Of a stretch of 11,983 bases of DNA, positions 1 to 7,181 are shown in pieces. Origin of the DNA: Acidobacteriota bacterium. GTDB taxonomy: Bacteria > Acidobacteriota > Terriglobia > Bryobacterales > Bryobacteraceae. Location of the stretch: positions 1 through 11,983 of the forward strand of contig CANNLB010000012.1 of the NCBI GenBank assembly GCA_947505565.1. Reading direction: 5' to 3'. The position numbers were made by a program, and so were the translations under genes. Numbering within the stretch: position 1 is the stretch's first letter; each line of letters opens with the position of its first letter. The notes beneath the pieces were generated by a model that worked only from the letters and a program-made list of their open reading frames with translations, made no database searches and had not been told where the DNA came from.

Positions 1-1
1 C

Positions 2-277
2 GCCTCCCTCGGTACCTGCGCCATGTACTACGCCGCCGAATACCTCCGCCGCAACAACCTCCCCGCTAATGGAATGGAAGTCTTCGTCAACGCCGCGAAA
101 GCCGTCGCCCCCGCCCGCCTCGGCCGTTTCGCCATCCGCGTCGTCATCCCCCAAGTCTCTGACCCCGCCCACCTCGAAGGCGCCCGCCGCACCGCCGAAA
201 AGTGCCTCGTCAAAAACACACTCCTCGTCACTCCTGAAATCACGCTCACCGTGGAAACGCTAGCATTGATGGTGTGA
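2..277 (+). CDS. OsmC family peroxide-defence protein, C-terminal part (5' end outside window)
   Basis: OsmC/Ohr-family proteins are small dimeric cytoplasmic thiol peroxidases that reduce organic hydroperoxides with two cysteines. The frame is already open at base 2, so the first ATG in view (23) is internal. The visible text starts A-S-L-G-T-C, matching the conserved OsmC stretch with the first reactive cysteine (codon 17-19). It is followed by YYAAEYLRR, a typical helix. The second cysteine lies in the motif E-K-C-L-V-K-N (codon 203-205), which matches the family's second active-site cysteine. About 91 residues are visible, roughly the C-terminal two thirds of a usual 135-145-residue protein. 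The stop overlaps the start of the sigma-factor gene in GTGA, which implies translational coupling. Family assignment is by motif; the exact substrate is unknown. Confidence 0.8.
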   Translation, partial: ASLGTCAMYYAAEYLRRNNLPANGMEVFVNAAKAVAPARLGRFAIRVVIPQVSDPAHLEGARRTAEKCLVKNTLLVTPEITLTVETLALMV

Positions 278-822
278 ATCCCTCCGAAGTCGAACTCGCC
301 ACCAGACTCCTCGCCGGCGACCAAGCCGCCCTCTCGCCTCTCCTCGAAACCATCCAGCGCAAAGTCTTCCAATACACCTGGCTCATGTGCGGCCAGCGCG
401 AAGACGCCGAAGAGGTCGCCCAGGATACCCTCTTAAAGGTCTCCCAAAACTGGCATCAGCTCGCCGACCCTAACCGCATCAAGCCCTGGATGTTCTCCAT
501 CGCTCGCAACTGCTGCCTCACCATGCGCCGCAAAAGCGTCTTCGCCCCCGTCGCCGAAATTCCTTACGACACCCTCCCCCTGCCCTCCTCTGACCCCGAC
601 CCCGAAGCCCAACTCCTCCAACACGAACTCTCCGCCGAAGTCCAAGCCGCCCTCCGCTTAGTCCCCGATACCTACCGTGCCGTGCTTCTCCTTCGCGACC
701 GCGAAGAACTCTCCACCGCCGAAACCGCCGAAATCCTCGGCCTCTCGACAGACGCGACCAAGCAACGTCTCCATCGCGGTCGCGCCCTGCTTCGCCGCGA
801 ACTTACCGGCTCAAACTCATAG
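274..822 (+). CDS. ECF-type RNA polymerase sigma factor (sigma-70 family)
   Basis: This is a 182-residue sigma factor with only regions 2 and 4, the ECF layout. Region 2 spans about residues 8-88, with the core-binding part at EDAEEVAQDTLLKV (43-56) and the -10-recognition helix around IKPWMFSIARNCCLTMRRK (69-87). A Pro-rich linker (about 95-112) leads to region 4 (about 120-177). Its helix-turn-helix reads ELSTAETAEILGLSTDATKQRLHRGR (145-170). The start is a GTG inside the GTGA overlap with the OsmC stop; the next in-frame ATG would cut region 2. No zinc-finger anti-sigma gene follows: the next gene, htpX, is on the other strand and overlaps the 3' end by 20 bases. The factor may therefore be controlled by transcription together with OsmC or by a regulator elsewhere. 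Its regulon cannot be read from the sequence. Confidence 0.9.
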   Translation: MNPSEVELATRLLAGDQAALSPLLETIQRKVFQYTWLMCGQREDAEEVAQDTLLKVSQNWHQLADPNRIKPWMFSIARNCCLTMRRKSVFAPVAEIPYDTLPLPSSDPDPEAQLLQHELSAEVQAALRLVPDTYRAVLLLRDREELSTAETAEILGLSTDATKQRLHRGRALLRRELTGSNS

Positions 823-1654
823 CCTGCAATCGCGCCACCCGCTCCGCCGTCGGCGGATGCGTCGAAAACATGCTCGCAATCCATCCCCCCGAAAACGGGT
901 TCGAAATGTACATGTGCGCCACCGCCGGCGAACCCTGCGTCATCGGCACTTGGTGCGACCAAGTCTCAATCTTCTGCAATGCGTTCGCCAGCGCCCGCGG
1001 TTGACCCGTATACTCCGCCGCCGCCTTATCCGCCAAAAACTCCCGCGATCGCGAAATCGACATTTGAATCAACATCGCCGCAAATGGCGCCACGATCATC
1101 GCTACGATGCCCCCAACCGGGCTCCCTCCCTCGTCGTCGTCATGCCGCCCGCCCCCGAACATCGACGCCCACATCGCCATCTGACCCAGCGAACTGATCG
1201 CACCCGCAATCGTCGCCGTCACCGTCATAATCAACGTATCCCGATGCGCAATATGACCCAGTTCATGCGCAATCACCCCAGCTATCTCATCCCGGCTCAG
1301 CGCCCGCAGCAAACCTTCGGTCACCGCCACCGCGCCCTTCTCAGGGTTCCGACCCGTCGCAAACGCGTTCGGCGAATCGTCCGGAATTACGTACAACTTC
1401 GGCATCGGAATCCCCGCCCTCTGCGCCAACCCCTGCGTCATCGAAAACAACTCCCGCGCATCCCCCGCCGTAATCTCCTGCGCGTTGTGCATCTTCAACA
1501 CAATCGTGTCCGACCACCAATACGACACGAAGTTCATTACGATGGCCATGCCCAAAGCGATCACTAACCCGCCTCGGCCCCCCATCGCTCCGCCCATCGC
1601 CACCAGCAACGCCGTCAGCGCTGCCAGCAGTACATAAGTCTTCAAAGTGTTCAT
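803..1654 (-). CDS. htpX: Membrane zinc metalloprotease HtpX (peptidase M48)
   Basis: HtpX is an inner-membrane protease whose catalytic domain faces the cytoplasm. It degrades misfolded membrane proteins alongside FtsH. The 283-residue product has the normal length. An N-terminal hydrophobic hairpin (about 5-45) is followed by the catalytic motif H-E-L-G-H (130-134) and by the third zinc ligand, Glu205, in SRSREFLADK. Two further hydrophobic stretches (about 141-165 and 180-200) lie between them. The C-terminus ends with STHPPTAERVARL, the usual M48 tail. I chose the ATG at 1654 (MNTLKTYVLL, the classical HtpX N-terminus) over a TTG six bases upstream; no strong Shine-Dalgarno sequence precedes either. 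The isomerase gene lies 46 bases upstream on the same strand, so the two may be co-transcribed. The 3' end overlaps the sigma-factor gene tail to tail. Confidence 0.95.
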   Translation of the reverse strand: MNTLKTYVLLAALTALLVAMGGAMGGRGGLVIALGMAIVMNFVSYWWSDTIVLKMHNAQEITAGDARELFSMTQGLAQRAGIPMPKLYVIPDDSPNAFATGRNPEKGAVAVTEGLLRALSRDEIAGVIAHELGHIAHRDTLIMTVTATIAGAISSLGQMAMWASMFGGGRHDDDEGGSPVGGIVAMIVAPFAAMLIQMSISRSREFLADKAAAEYTGQPRALANALQKIETWSHQVPMTQGSPAVAHMYISNPFSGGWIASMFSTHPPTAERVARLQAMSLSR

Positions 1655-1700
1655 AGTCAATCTTTAAGATGCGTTAACTTGGCGTCCGGTTCCACCCTTA

Positions 1701-2558
1701 CTACGCAATCAACGCCATCGCTCGCTTCATCGCGTCCGCCACTTTAGCCAGCGCCTGCTCCGGCGCCATCGCCCGCAACGGCGCATTGAACGGCTCGCAC
1801 CGCACCGGCGCATCGCAACCCAACTCGTGCAACGTATTCAAAAACGTCTTCACGTCCAAAACTCCCGTCGCCAATGGCAACTCCCGCTGCGAATCAATCT
1901 GCTGGTCGGCCGCAATTCCCGCCGGCGCATCGTTCAAATCCACCGACACAATGTCCGCATTCGTCAGTGTCTTCAACTCCGCCGCCTTCTCCCCCGCCAT
2001 CTGCCAATGCCACGAATCCAACACAAACCCTACATTCCCCGTCCCAATCCCTGCAATTAAGTCCTTACACTCCGCCATCGTATGCAAAAACGGAAAGCGC
2101 CGCGAAGTCCACAGCGTCTTCGGACCCACATACTCCAACCCCAACCGTTGCCCATTATCTTTACAAATGTTCGCAATTGCCCGCAGCCGCTCCACATGCA
2201 TCTTCATGTTCTGCGTGTACGTCAACTCCTCATGTCCCGGCATGATCCAAGTCGACACCCGTTTCACCCCCGCCGCCGCCAGCGCCTTCGCCACCACCGG
2301 AAATTTCGCCATTCCCGCCTCAAAAGTCGCGAAATCCTTCCGATATTCCACCGTCAATCCCGCCGAACCCCACACCAATCGCTGGGCCTGCACTTTCGCC
2401 GCCAAGTCCCTTATCTGTGACCCCGAAAGCCCCGCCAACGTCTCCCCGGAGGGCTCCACCGCTTCGTAGCCGTAGTAATGAGCGAACTCAATCGCCTGCT
2501 CCTGCGTCGCTTTTACGCCGATTGCCCCCGGCGACAGGCTGATAGTCATTTTGCGCAT
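1701..2558 (-). CDS. Sugar phosphate isomerase/epimerase-like TIM-barrel protein
   Basis: The 285-residue product belongs to the xylose isomerase-like / AP-endonuclease-2 superfamily of metal-dependent (beta/alpha)8 barrels. These proteins isomerise or epimerise sugars or inositols, and the real substrate is often unknown. Strand-end motifs seen in order are VEPSG (34-38), LVWGSAGL (61-68), GLEYVGPK (140-147), GFVLDSWHW (177-185), DIVSVDLND (202-210) and VRCEPFN (252-258). Glu142, Asp181 and Glu255 are the likely metal ligands. No signal peptide is visible, so it should be cytoplasmic. The start is the ATG at 2558, preceded by AAGGA (plus positions 2568-2572) nine bases upstream; a TTG at 2576 is also in frame but would overlap that site. 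The gene is divergent from the carotenoid operon and 46 bases upstream of htpX. A role in pigment sugar supply is possible but unsupported. Confidence 0.8.
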   Translation of the reverse strand: MRKMTISLSPGAIGVKATQEQAIEFAHYYGYEAVEPSGETLAGLSGSQIRDLAAKVQAQRLVWGSAGLTVEYRKDFATFEAGMAKFPVVAKALAAAGVKRVSTWIMPGHEELTYTQNMKMHVERLRAIANICKDNGQRLGLEYVGPKTLWTSRRFPFLHTMAECKDLIAGIGTGNVGFVLDSWHWQMAGEKAAELKTLTNADIVSVDLNDAPAGIAADQQIDSQRELPLATGVLDVKTFLNTLHELGCDAPVRCEPFNAPLRAMAPEQALAKVADAMKRAMALIA

Positions 2559-2628
2559 TGTTCTTAATCCTTGCAATAATCAAAAATACACCAAACCGCG
2601 ATTCCCAATCATCTCACGGAGTATCATG
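2559..2628. promoter_or_regulatory. Divergent promoter region between the isomerase and the carotenoid operon
   Basis: This 70-base gap is clearly more AT-rich than its surroundings (for example the AT-rich run at 2571-2590), and genes leave it in both directions. It must hold the promoter of the six-gene operon and probably that of the isomerase/htpX pair. I see no convincing -35/-10 pair with good spacing on either strand. A short dyad, GATT-CCC-AATC (2600-2610), is the only symmetric element and could be an operator half or chance. Confidence 0.4.
2618..2621 (+). promoter_or_regulatory. Ribosome binding site GGAG that decides the start of the prenyl synthase
   Basis: GGAG lies 7 bases before the ATG at 2629 and only 4 bases before the tandem ATG at 2626. 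Spacing favours 2629. The frame is open further upstream to 2551, but that part overlaps the isomerase start and is not protein-like. Confidence 0.6.
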
Positions 2629-3432
2629 ATGAGCTCGGCGCTTTTGCCCACTCTCGTCGCTGACCGCAACTTCGTCGACGAAGCGCTCGAACAGGCTCTC
2701 GATGTCCCCTCCGGTCCGGCCCCCAATCCCGTCTTCCAGGCGATGCGTTTTGCCGTTCTCAATGGTGGCCAACGGCTCCGACCCGTCCTCGCCCTCCGCA
2801 TCGGCCGCATGGCGAAGGCGGATGTGCGCCTCGTCACCAAAGGAGCTCTCGCCATCGAACTCTTCCACTGCGCCTCCCTCATCGTCGACGACCTTCCCTG
2901 CATGGACGACGAAATGATGCGTCGCGGCCAACCCACCGTCCATCGCCAATTCGGCGAAGCCACCGCCCTCCTCGCCGCCTTCAGCCTCGTCGCCCTCGCC
3001 GCCCGACAAGCCACCCAAGGCGTCACCTGCCCCGCAGAAGCCGAAATGCTCGGCTGCTTTCAGCAAAAACTCCTCCGCGTCCTCGATTGCAACTCCCTCG
3101 TCGGCGGCCAAGCCATGGACCTCGCCTCGCCCGGTTGCAGCTCCCGCCGACTCGCCGAACTCAAAACCGCCCCCCTCTTCACACTCGCCGCCCGCGCCGG
3201 CCTCCTCGGCTCTCCTCTCGATAAACCCCTCCGCCAACAAACCACTCAACTCGGCCTCGAATTCGGCATCTCCTACCAGCTTATGGACGATCTCAACGAC
3301 GGCCATGCCACCTCCCGCGAACCCTTCGAACGCCAACTCTCTGATACCCGCTCCCTCCTCACCCCCTTCGGCTCCCAGTCCTCCGAAATCTCCGCAATGC
3401 TCGACTACCTCCAAGCAAAGTCCGTCGCCTAG
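2629..3432 (+). CDS. Short polyprenyl diphosphate synthase, probably geranylgeranyl diphosphate synthase
   Basis: It condenses isopentenyl diphosphate with allylic diphosphates to give the C20 precursor of phytoene, in the cytoplasm. The 267-residue product has both aspartate-rich motifs: DDLPCMDDE (87-95, form DDxxxxD) and YQLMDDLND (216-224, form DDxxD). RRGQPTVHR follows the first motif as usual. Residues four and five before the first motif are small (Ser83, Ala82), which in this family favours C20 over C15 products. Two oddities stand out. The protein is shorter than the usual 290-300 residues, ending about 43 residues after the second motif. The usual G-G-K-R-x-R-P reads G-G-Q-R-L-R-P (46-52), so the diphosphate-binding Lys is Gln. 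As first gene of the operon, 7 bases before crtI, it fits a CrtE role. Farnesyl diphosphate synthase (IspA) is the alternative. Confidence 0.85.
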   Translation: MSSALLPTLVADRNFVDEALEQALDVPSGPAPNPVFQAMRFAVLNGGQRLRPVLALRIGRMAKADVRLVTKGALAIELFHCASLIVDDLPCMDDEMMRRGQPTVHRQFGEATALLAAFSLVALAARQATQGVTCPAEAEMLGCFQQKLLRVLDCNSLVGGQAMDLASPGCSSRRLAELKTAPLFTLAARAGLLGSPLDKPLRQQTTQLGLEFGISYQLMDDLNDGHATSREPFERQLSDTRSLLTPFGSQSSEISAMLDYLQAKSVA

Positions 3433-3439
3433 TCGCTCC

Positions 3440-4957
3440 ATGTCAGAACCTCTTCCTCCCTCCTTCGCCCGGATCTTGAAAAAAATCATCGTCATCGGTA
3501 GCGGCTTCGGTGGCCTAGCCACCGCCGTCCGGCTCCAAACCCGCGGCTACCAAGTCGAACTCTTCGAAGCCCGCGACAAACTCGGCGGCCGCGCTTACGT
3601 CTACGAGCAGGACGGATTCACCTTCGACGCCGGACCGACCGTCATAACCGCCCCCTTCATGCTCGACGAACTCTTTTCCGGAGCAGGTCGCGACATCAAG
3701 GACTACGTCAAAATCGTCCCCGTCAACCCCTTCTACAACATCGAGTTCCACGACGGTCGCAGCTTCTCCTATAACGCCGACGAATCAGAAACCCTCCGCA
3801 AAATCGCCGAGTTTTCGCCCGGCGACATCGAAGGCTATCAGGAGATGATCCGCCAAGCCAAGCTCATCTTCCAGAAAGGCTTCGTCGAACTCTCCGACGT
3901 CCCCTTCCTCAATTTCATGGACATGGTCAAAATCGCCCCTGCCCTCGTCCGTCTCCAAAGCCACAAAACCGTCTTCCAATTCGTCAAACGCTACATCAAA
4001 GATCCTCTCCTCCAGCGCGTCTTCAGCTTCCATCCCCTCCTCGTGGGCGGCAATCCCTTCCAAACAACCTCCATCTACGCCCTCATCCACCACCTCGAAC
4101 GCGAATGGGGCGTCCATTACGCCATGGGCGGCACCGGTGCCGTCGTCGCCGCCCTCGGTAAGCTCTTCGAGGAGCTCGGCGGCAAAATCCATCTCAATAC
4201 CCCCGTCCGCAGCATCCTCACCCGCGGCGGCTCCGCCTCCGGCATCGATACCGATGTCGGCCAAATGCACACCGCCGACGCCGTCGTCTCCAACGCCGAC
4301 GTCGCCAACACCTACCGCAAAATGCTCCCCGAACGCTCCCGCCACAAGTGGACCAACAAGAAGCTCGACAGCATGAAGTATTCGATGGGCCTCTTCGTCA
4401 TCTACTTCGGTACCCGCGGCGTCTACGAAGACATCGAACACCACACCATCCTCCTCGGCCGCCGCTACGAAGAACTTCTGGATGACATCTTTAATAAGAA
4501 GATCCTCGGCGAAGACTTCTCCATCTATCTCCACCGCCCCTCCAAAACCGATCCCACGATGGCCCCCCCCGGCCACGACTGCTTCTACGCCCTCATCCCC
4601 GTCCCCAACCAACTCAGCGGTATCGATTGGACCAAGCAAGCCAAGCCCTTCCGCGACCTCGTCATGAAGTATATGGAGGATAACTACCTCCCCGGTCTCC
4701 AGTCCCGCCTCGTCACCGAGCGCTGCTTCACCCCCCTCGATTTCGAGACCACCCTTAACACCTACCGCGGCTCCGGCTTCTCCTTCGAACCCATCTTCAC
4801 CCAGTCCGCCTGGTTCCGCCCCCACAACGAAAGCGAAGACGTCAAAAATCTCTTCTTCGTCGGCGCCGGCACCCATCCCGGCGCGGGCGTCCCCGGCGTG
4901 CTCAGCTCTGCCCGTATCGCCGAAAAACTCATATGCGAGCGGATTCCGAATACCTAG
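3440..4957 (+). CDS. crtI: Phytoene desaturase CrtI (lycopene-forming type)
   Basis: CrtI is an FAD-dependent membrane-associated enzyme that introduces up to four double bases' worth of desaturation into phytoene, giving lycopene. The product is 505 residues, the usual length. Near the N-terminus is the Rossmann motif IIVIGSGFGGLATAVRL (16-32), followed by the second FAD stretch EARDKLGGRA and by FTFDAGPTVIT (60-70). The middle carries LLVGGNPFQTTSIYALIHHLE and YAMGGTGAVVAAL (about 200-237), hallmarks of the bacterial CrtI clade. The C-terminus has the desaturase signature FFVGAGTHPGAGVPGV (472-487). These match the Pantoea/Rhodobacter-type CrtI better than the C30 desaturases CrtN/CrtP or the CrtD/CrtO ketolases. 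The start at 3440 was chosen because it is 7 bases after the previous stop and directly before the dinucleotide fold. The frame is open back to 3305, but that part shadows the upstream gene. The 3' end overlaps crtB by 25 bases. Confidence 0.93.
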   Translation: MSEPLPPSFARILKKIIVIGSGFGGLATAVRLQTRGYQVELFEARDKLGGRAYVYEQDGFTFDAGPTVITAPFMLDELFSGAGRDIKDYVKIVPVNPFYNIEFHDGRSFSYNADESETLRKIAEFSPGDIEGYQEMIRQAKLIFQKGFVELSDVPFLNFMDMVKIAPALVRLQSHKTVFQFVKRYIKDPLLQRVFSFHPLLVGGNPFQTTSIYALIHHLEREWGVHYAMGGTGAVVAALGKLFEELGGKIHLNTPVRSILTRGGSASGIDTDVGQMHTADAVVSNADVANTYRKMLPERSRHKWTNKKLDSMKYSMGLFVIYFGTRGVYEDIEHHTILLGRRYEELLDDIFNKKILGEDFSIYLHRPSKTDPTMAPPGHDCFYALIPVPNQLSGIDWTKQAKPFRDLVMKYMEDNYLPGLQSRLVTERCFTPLDFETTLNTYRGSGFSFEPIFTQSAWFRPHNESEDVKNLFFVGAGTHPGAGVPGVLSSARIAEKLICERIPNT

Positions 4958-5802
4958 CGCAGTGGAAGCAAAGCGCCGCCGCCGCCACCGCCGCCGGCTC
5001 GAAAAGCTTCTACTTCGCCACCCGCTTCTTTCCGCCCCACCTCGCCGAAGCCGCCTATAGCGTCTACTGGTTCTGTCGCTCCACTGACGATATCGTCGAC
5101 GAAAATCCCGACCTCGCCGCCGCCCGCCGCGAACTCGAATCCTGGCGCGAACAACTCCTCGCCGTCCTGAACGGCCACACCGTCGAAAGCCCCGTCCTCA
5201 TGCTCTTCGAATACACCCGCCGCCAATGCGGCTTCCCTGAAACTTACCCCCTCGAACTCATTGAAGGCATGCGCATGGATCTCGAAAAGGTCCGCTACGC
5301 CGACTTCGCCGACCTCCGCCTCTTCTGCTACCGCGTCGCCAGCGTCGTCGGCCTTATGATGTCCCACGTCATCGGCTTCCGCGACGACGCCCTCCTCTAC
5401 GCCGAAGACCTCGGCATCGCCATGCAACTCACGAATATCCTCCGCGACCTCGCCGAAGACGCCGACCGCGGCCGCATCTACCTCCCCGCCGACGAACTAG
5501 CCCAATTCAATTACTCGCCCGAAGACCTCCTTGCCCGCCGCCGAGGCCCCAACTTCGATGCCCTCATGCGCTTCCAAATCGATCGCGCCCGCGGCTATTA
5601 CGACCGCTCCTTCCCCGGTATCCCCCTGCTCAAACCAGAAGGCCGCTTCGCCGTCGAAATCGCCGCCAAAGTTTACCGCGACATCCTCGGCCGAATTGAG
5701 AAAATGGACTACAACGTCTACGCCCAACGAGCCGTCGTTCCGTCCTGGAAAAAATACAGCATCACCGCCGGAGCCCTCGTCCGCCGCCAGTTCCAATCAT
5801 GA
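4933..5802 (+). CDS. crtB: Phytoene synthase CrtB
   Basis: It joins two geranylgeranyl diphosphates head to head into phytoene, the committed step of C40 carotenoid synthesis. The 289-residue product shows the squalene/phytoene synthase fold with both Mg-binding aspartate motifs: STDDIVDE (50-57) and the signature QLTNILRDLAEDADRGRIYLP (165-185, with Asp172 and Asp176). GSKSFYFATRFFPP (22-35) is the conserved N-terminal substrate flap, and YCYR-like LFCYRVASVVG (130-140) is present. The ATG at 4933 lies inside crtI (25-base overlap), and no other start before the first motif is better. The order crtI-crtB is the common bacterial pair. HpnC/HpnD or CrtM (squalene-type) enzymes are relatives, but the signature and the CrtI partner favour CrtB. 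Confidence 0.93.
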   Translation: MRADSEYLAQWKQSAAAATAAGSKSFYFATRFFPPHLAEAAYSVYWFCRSTDDIVDENPDLAAARRELESWREQLLAVLNGHTVESPVLMLFEYTRRQCGFPETYPLELIEGMRMDLEKVRYADFADLRLFCYRVASVVGLMMSHVIGFRDDALLYAEDLGIAMQLTNILRDLAEDADRGRIYLPADELAQFNYSPEDLLARRRGPNFDALMRFQIDRARGYYDRSFPGIPLLKPEGRFAVEIAAKVYRDILGRIEKMDYNVYAQRAVVPSWKKYSITAGALVRRQFQS

Positions 5803-7181
5803 AAACCGCCATCGAACGCGGGTCGCTCGCCACCGCCCTCGGCCTGTTCGTCCACTACCTCTGTCACTATATCTTCGCCTTCCCTCTCTTCACCGAAATC
5901 ATCGGCGAATGGATCATGGCCCGCACGCCGAATACCTACAGCGTCCTCCTCCTTGAAACCATGGGTGCCTGGGCCAAACCCTTCGCCCTCACCGGCGGCC
6001 TCTTCGCTCTCGGCTTTGGTATGACCATCGTCGCCCTCTCCTGGCGCTATATAGGAATTTTGCCCGTCGCCGCCGCTTACTACTCTATCTTTGGCGTCTC
6101 GGCACTCACCTTCTGGCTCCCCGCTCTCGCGGCCCTATTACTCGCCGCCCCCCGCGTCGAGAAATTCTCCCCGTCCCGTCGCCGCCTCCTCTCCGCCGTC
6201 ATGTCCAGCACCACCCTCGCCGTCGCCGTCGAAGGCTACCTCCGCGACGCCCGCCTCGCCGCCCGCGCTGCCAAACCCTTCGACCTCTGGACGTTCATCC
6301 CGCCCGCCGACAGCTTCCACAGGCTCGCCCGCAAACCCGTCACCGCCATCGGCCAGCACTACACAATGTCGAAAAATTCCATCGACCCCTTGCTCGACCC
6401 TGCCACTTGGCGCCTCAGGTTCACTGTCGACGGCAAAGAAATCCTGTCTCTCTCCTATCTCCAACTCCTCCAAGCCAAGCGCCGACAGCGCTACATCACC
6501 CTCCGCTGTATTTCCAACACCATCAAGTCCGACCTCATGGGTACCGCCGAATGGTCGGGCTTCCCCCTGCGCCAAATCCTCGACGGCTCCACCCTTCCTC
6601 CCTCCATCAAAGAAGTGGCCTTCATCGGCGCCGATGGCCACGGCGACTCCCTCCCCCTCGACTACGCCCTCTCCGACGAAGTCTTCCTCGCCCTCGGCAT
6701 GAACGGCCAATCCCTATCGAGAGCCCATGGCTTTCCCATCCGCATGCTCTGCCCCCGCTACTACGGCTTCAAAAACGTGAAGTGGATCGGCGAAATCGCC
6801 TTCGTCTCCCAACCCTACTATGGCACCTGGCCCAAAATGGGCTACACCAAGGAAGCCAAAACCAACATCGCTTCTTACATCGATAAAGCAACCCCCGGCG
6901 AAGTCGTCGGCGTCTCCTTCGCCGGTAGCCGAGGCATCCAGGCCGTCCAAGTCCGCCTGCTTTCGAAGGATGGCCCCCTCGGCGACTGGCAAAACGCCAC
7001 CCTCGAAAACCCGCTCTCCCCCTACTGCTGGACCCGCTGGCACATCGCCCTTTCGGCTCCTGACGCCATCCAAGCCGAAGCCCGGGCCCAGGATTCTACC
7101 GGTGCCTGGCAGGCCACCGAAGAAACTAAACTATTCCCCAGTGGCGTCGCCGGACCCACCGTGCGCAAAATCACCGTATGA
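5799..7181 (+). CDS. Membrane-anchored sulfite oxidase-family molybdopterin oxidoreductase
   Basis: This is a 460-residue two-part protein. Residues 1-146 are a membrane module with hydrophobic segments at about 10-31, 62-81, 85-101, 102-117 and 131-146. Residues about 205-350 match the sulfite oxidase-type molybdopterin domain. The Mo-ligating cysteine is Cys237 in LRCISN, followed by GTAEWSGFPLRQIL and by HGFPIRMLCPRYYGFKNVKWIGEI (310-333). Residues about 365-460 resemble the Mo-cofactor dimerisation domain. An S-R-R-R-L-L motif (126-131) precedes the last hydrophobic segment, as in Tat substrates, so the cofactor domain probably ends outside the cytoplasm. The gene overlaps crtB (ATGA) and the glycosyltransferase (ATGA) by 4 bases each, so it belongs to the carotenoid operon. 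The substrate is unknown. Oxidation of the carotenoid, or a redox service to the pigment membrane, are inferences; sulfite oxidation or protein-methionine-sulfoxide reduction (MsrP-like) are alternatives. Confidence 0.85.
   Translation: MKTAIERGSLATALGLFVHYLCHYIFAFPLFTEIIGEWIMARTPNTYSVLLLETMGAWAKPFALTGGLFALGFGMTIVALSWRYIGILPVAAAYYSIFGVSALTFWLPALAALLLAAPRVEKFSPSRRRLLSAVMSSTTLAVAVEGYLRDARLAARAAKPFDLWTFIPPADSFHRLARKPVTAIGQHYTMSKNSIDPLLDPATWRLRFTVDGKEILSLSYLQLLQAKRRQRYITLRCISNTIKSDLMGTAEWSGFPLRQILDGSTLPPSIKEVAFIGADGHGDSLPLDYALSDEVFLALGMNGQSLSRAHGFPIRMLCPRYYGFKNVKWIGEIAFVSQPYYGTWPKMGYTKEAKTNIASYIDKATPGEVVGVSFAGSRGIQAVQVRLLSKDGPLGDWQNATLENPLSPYCWTRWHIALSAPDAIQAEARAQDSTGAWQATEETKLFPSGVAGPTVRKITV

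Noticed and set aside
677-1567. Plus-strand open frame across the sigma factor end and htpX (296 codons)
   Set aside because: Dominated by Arg, Pro and His. It is explained by the reverse complement of htpX.
2614-3522. Minus-strand open frame opposite the prenyl synthase (302 codons)
   Set aside because: Rich in Gly, Glu and Ala and without motifs; the plus strand holds both Asp-rich motifs of a real enzyme.
3785-4876. Long minus-strand open frame opposite crtI (363 codons)
   Set aside because: Composition is almost only Gly, Ala, Val, Glu and Asp, with no family motif. It mirrors the C-ending codons of crtI and is a shadow.
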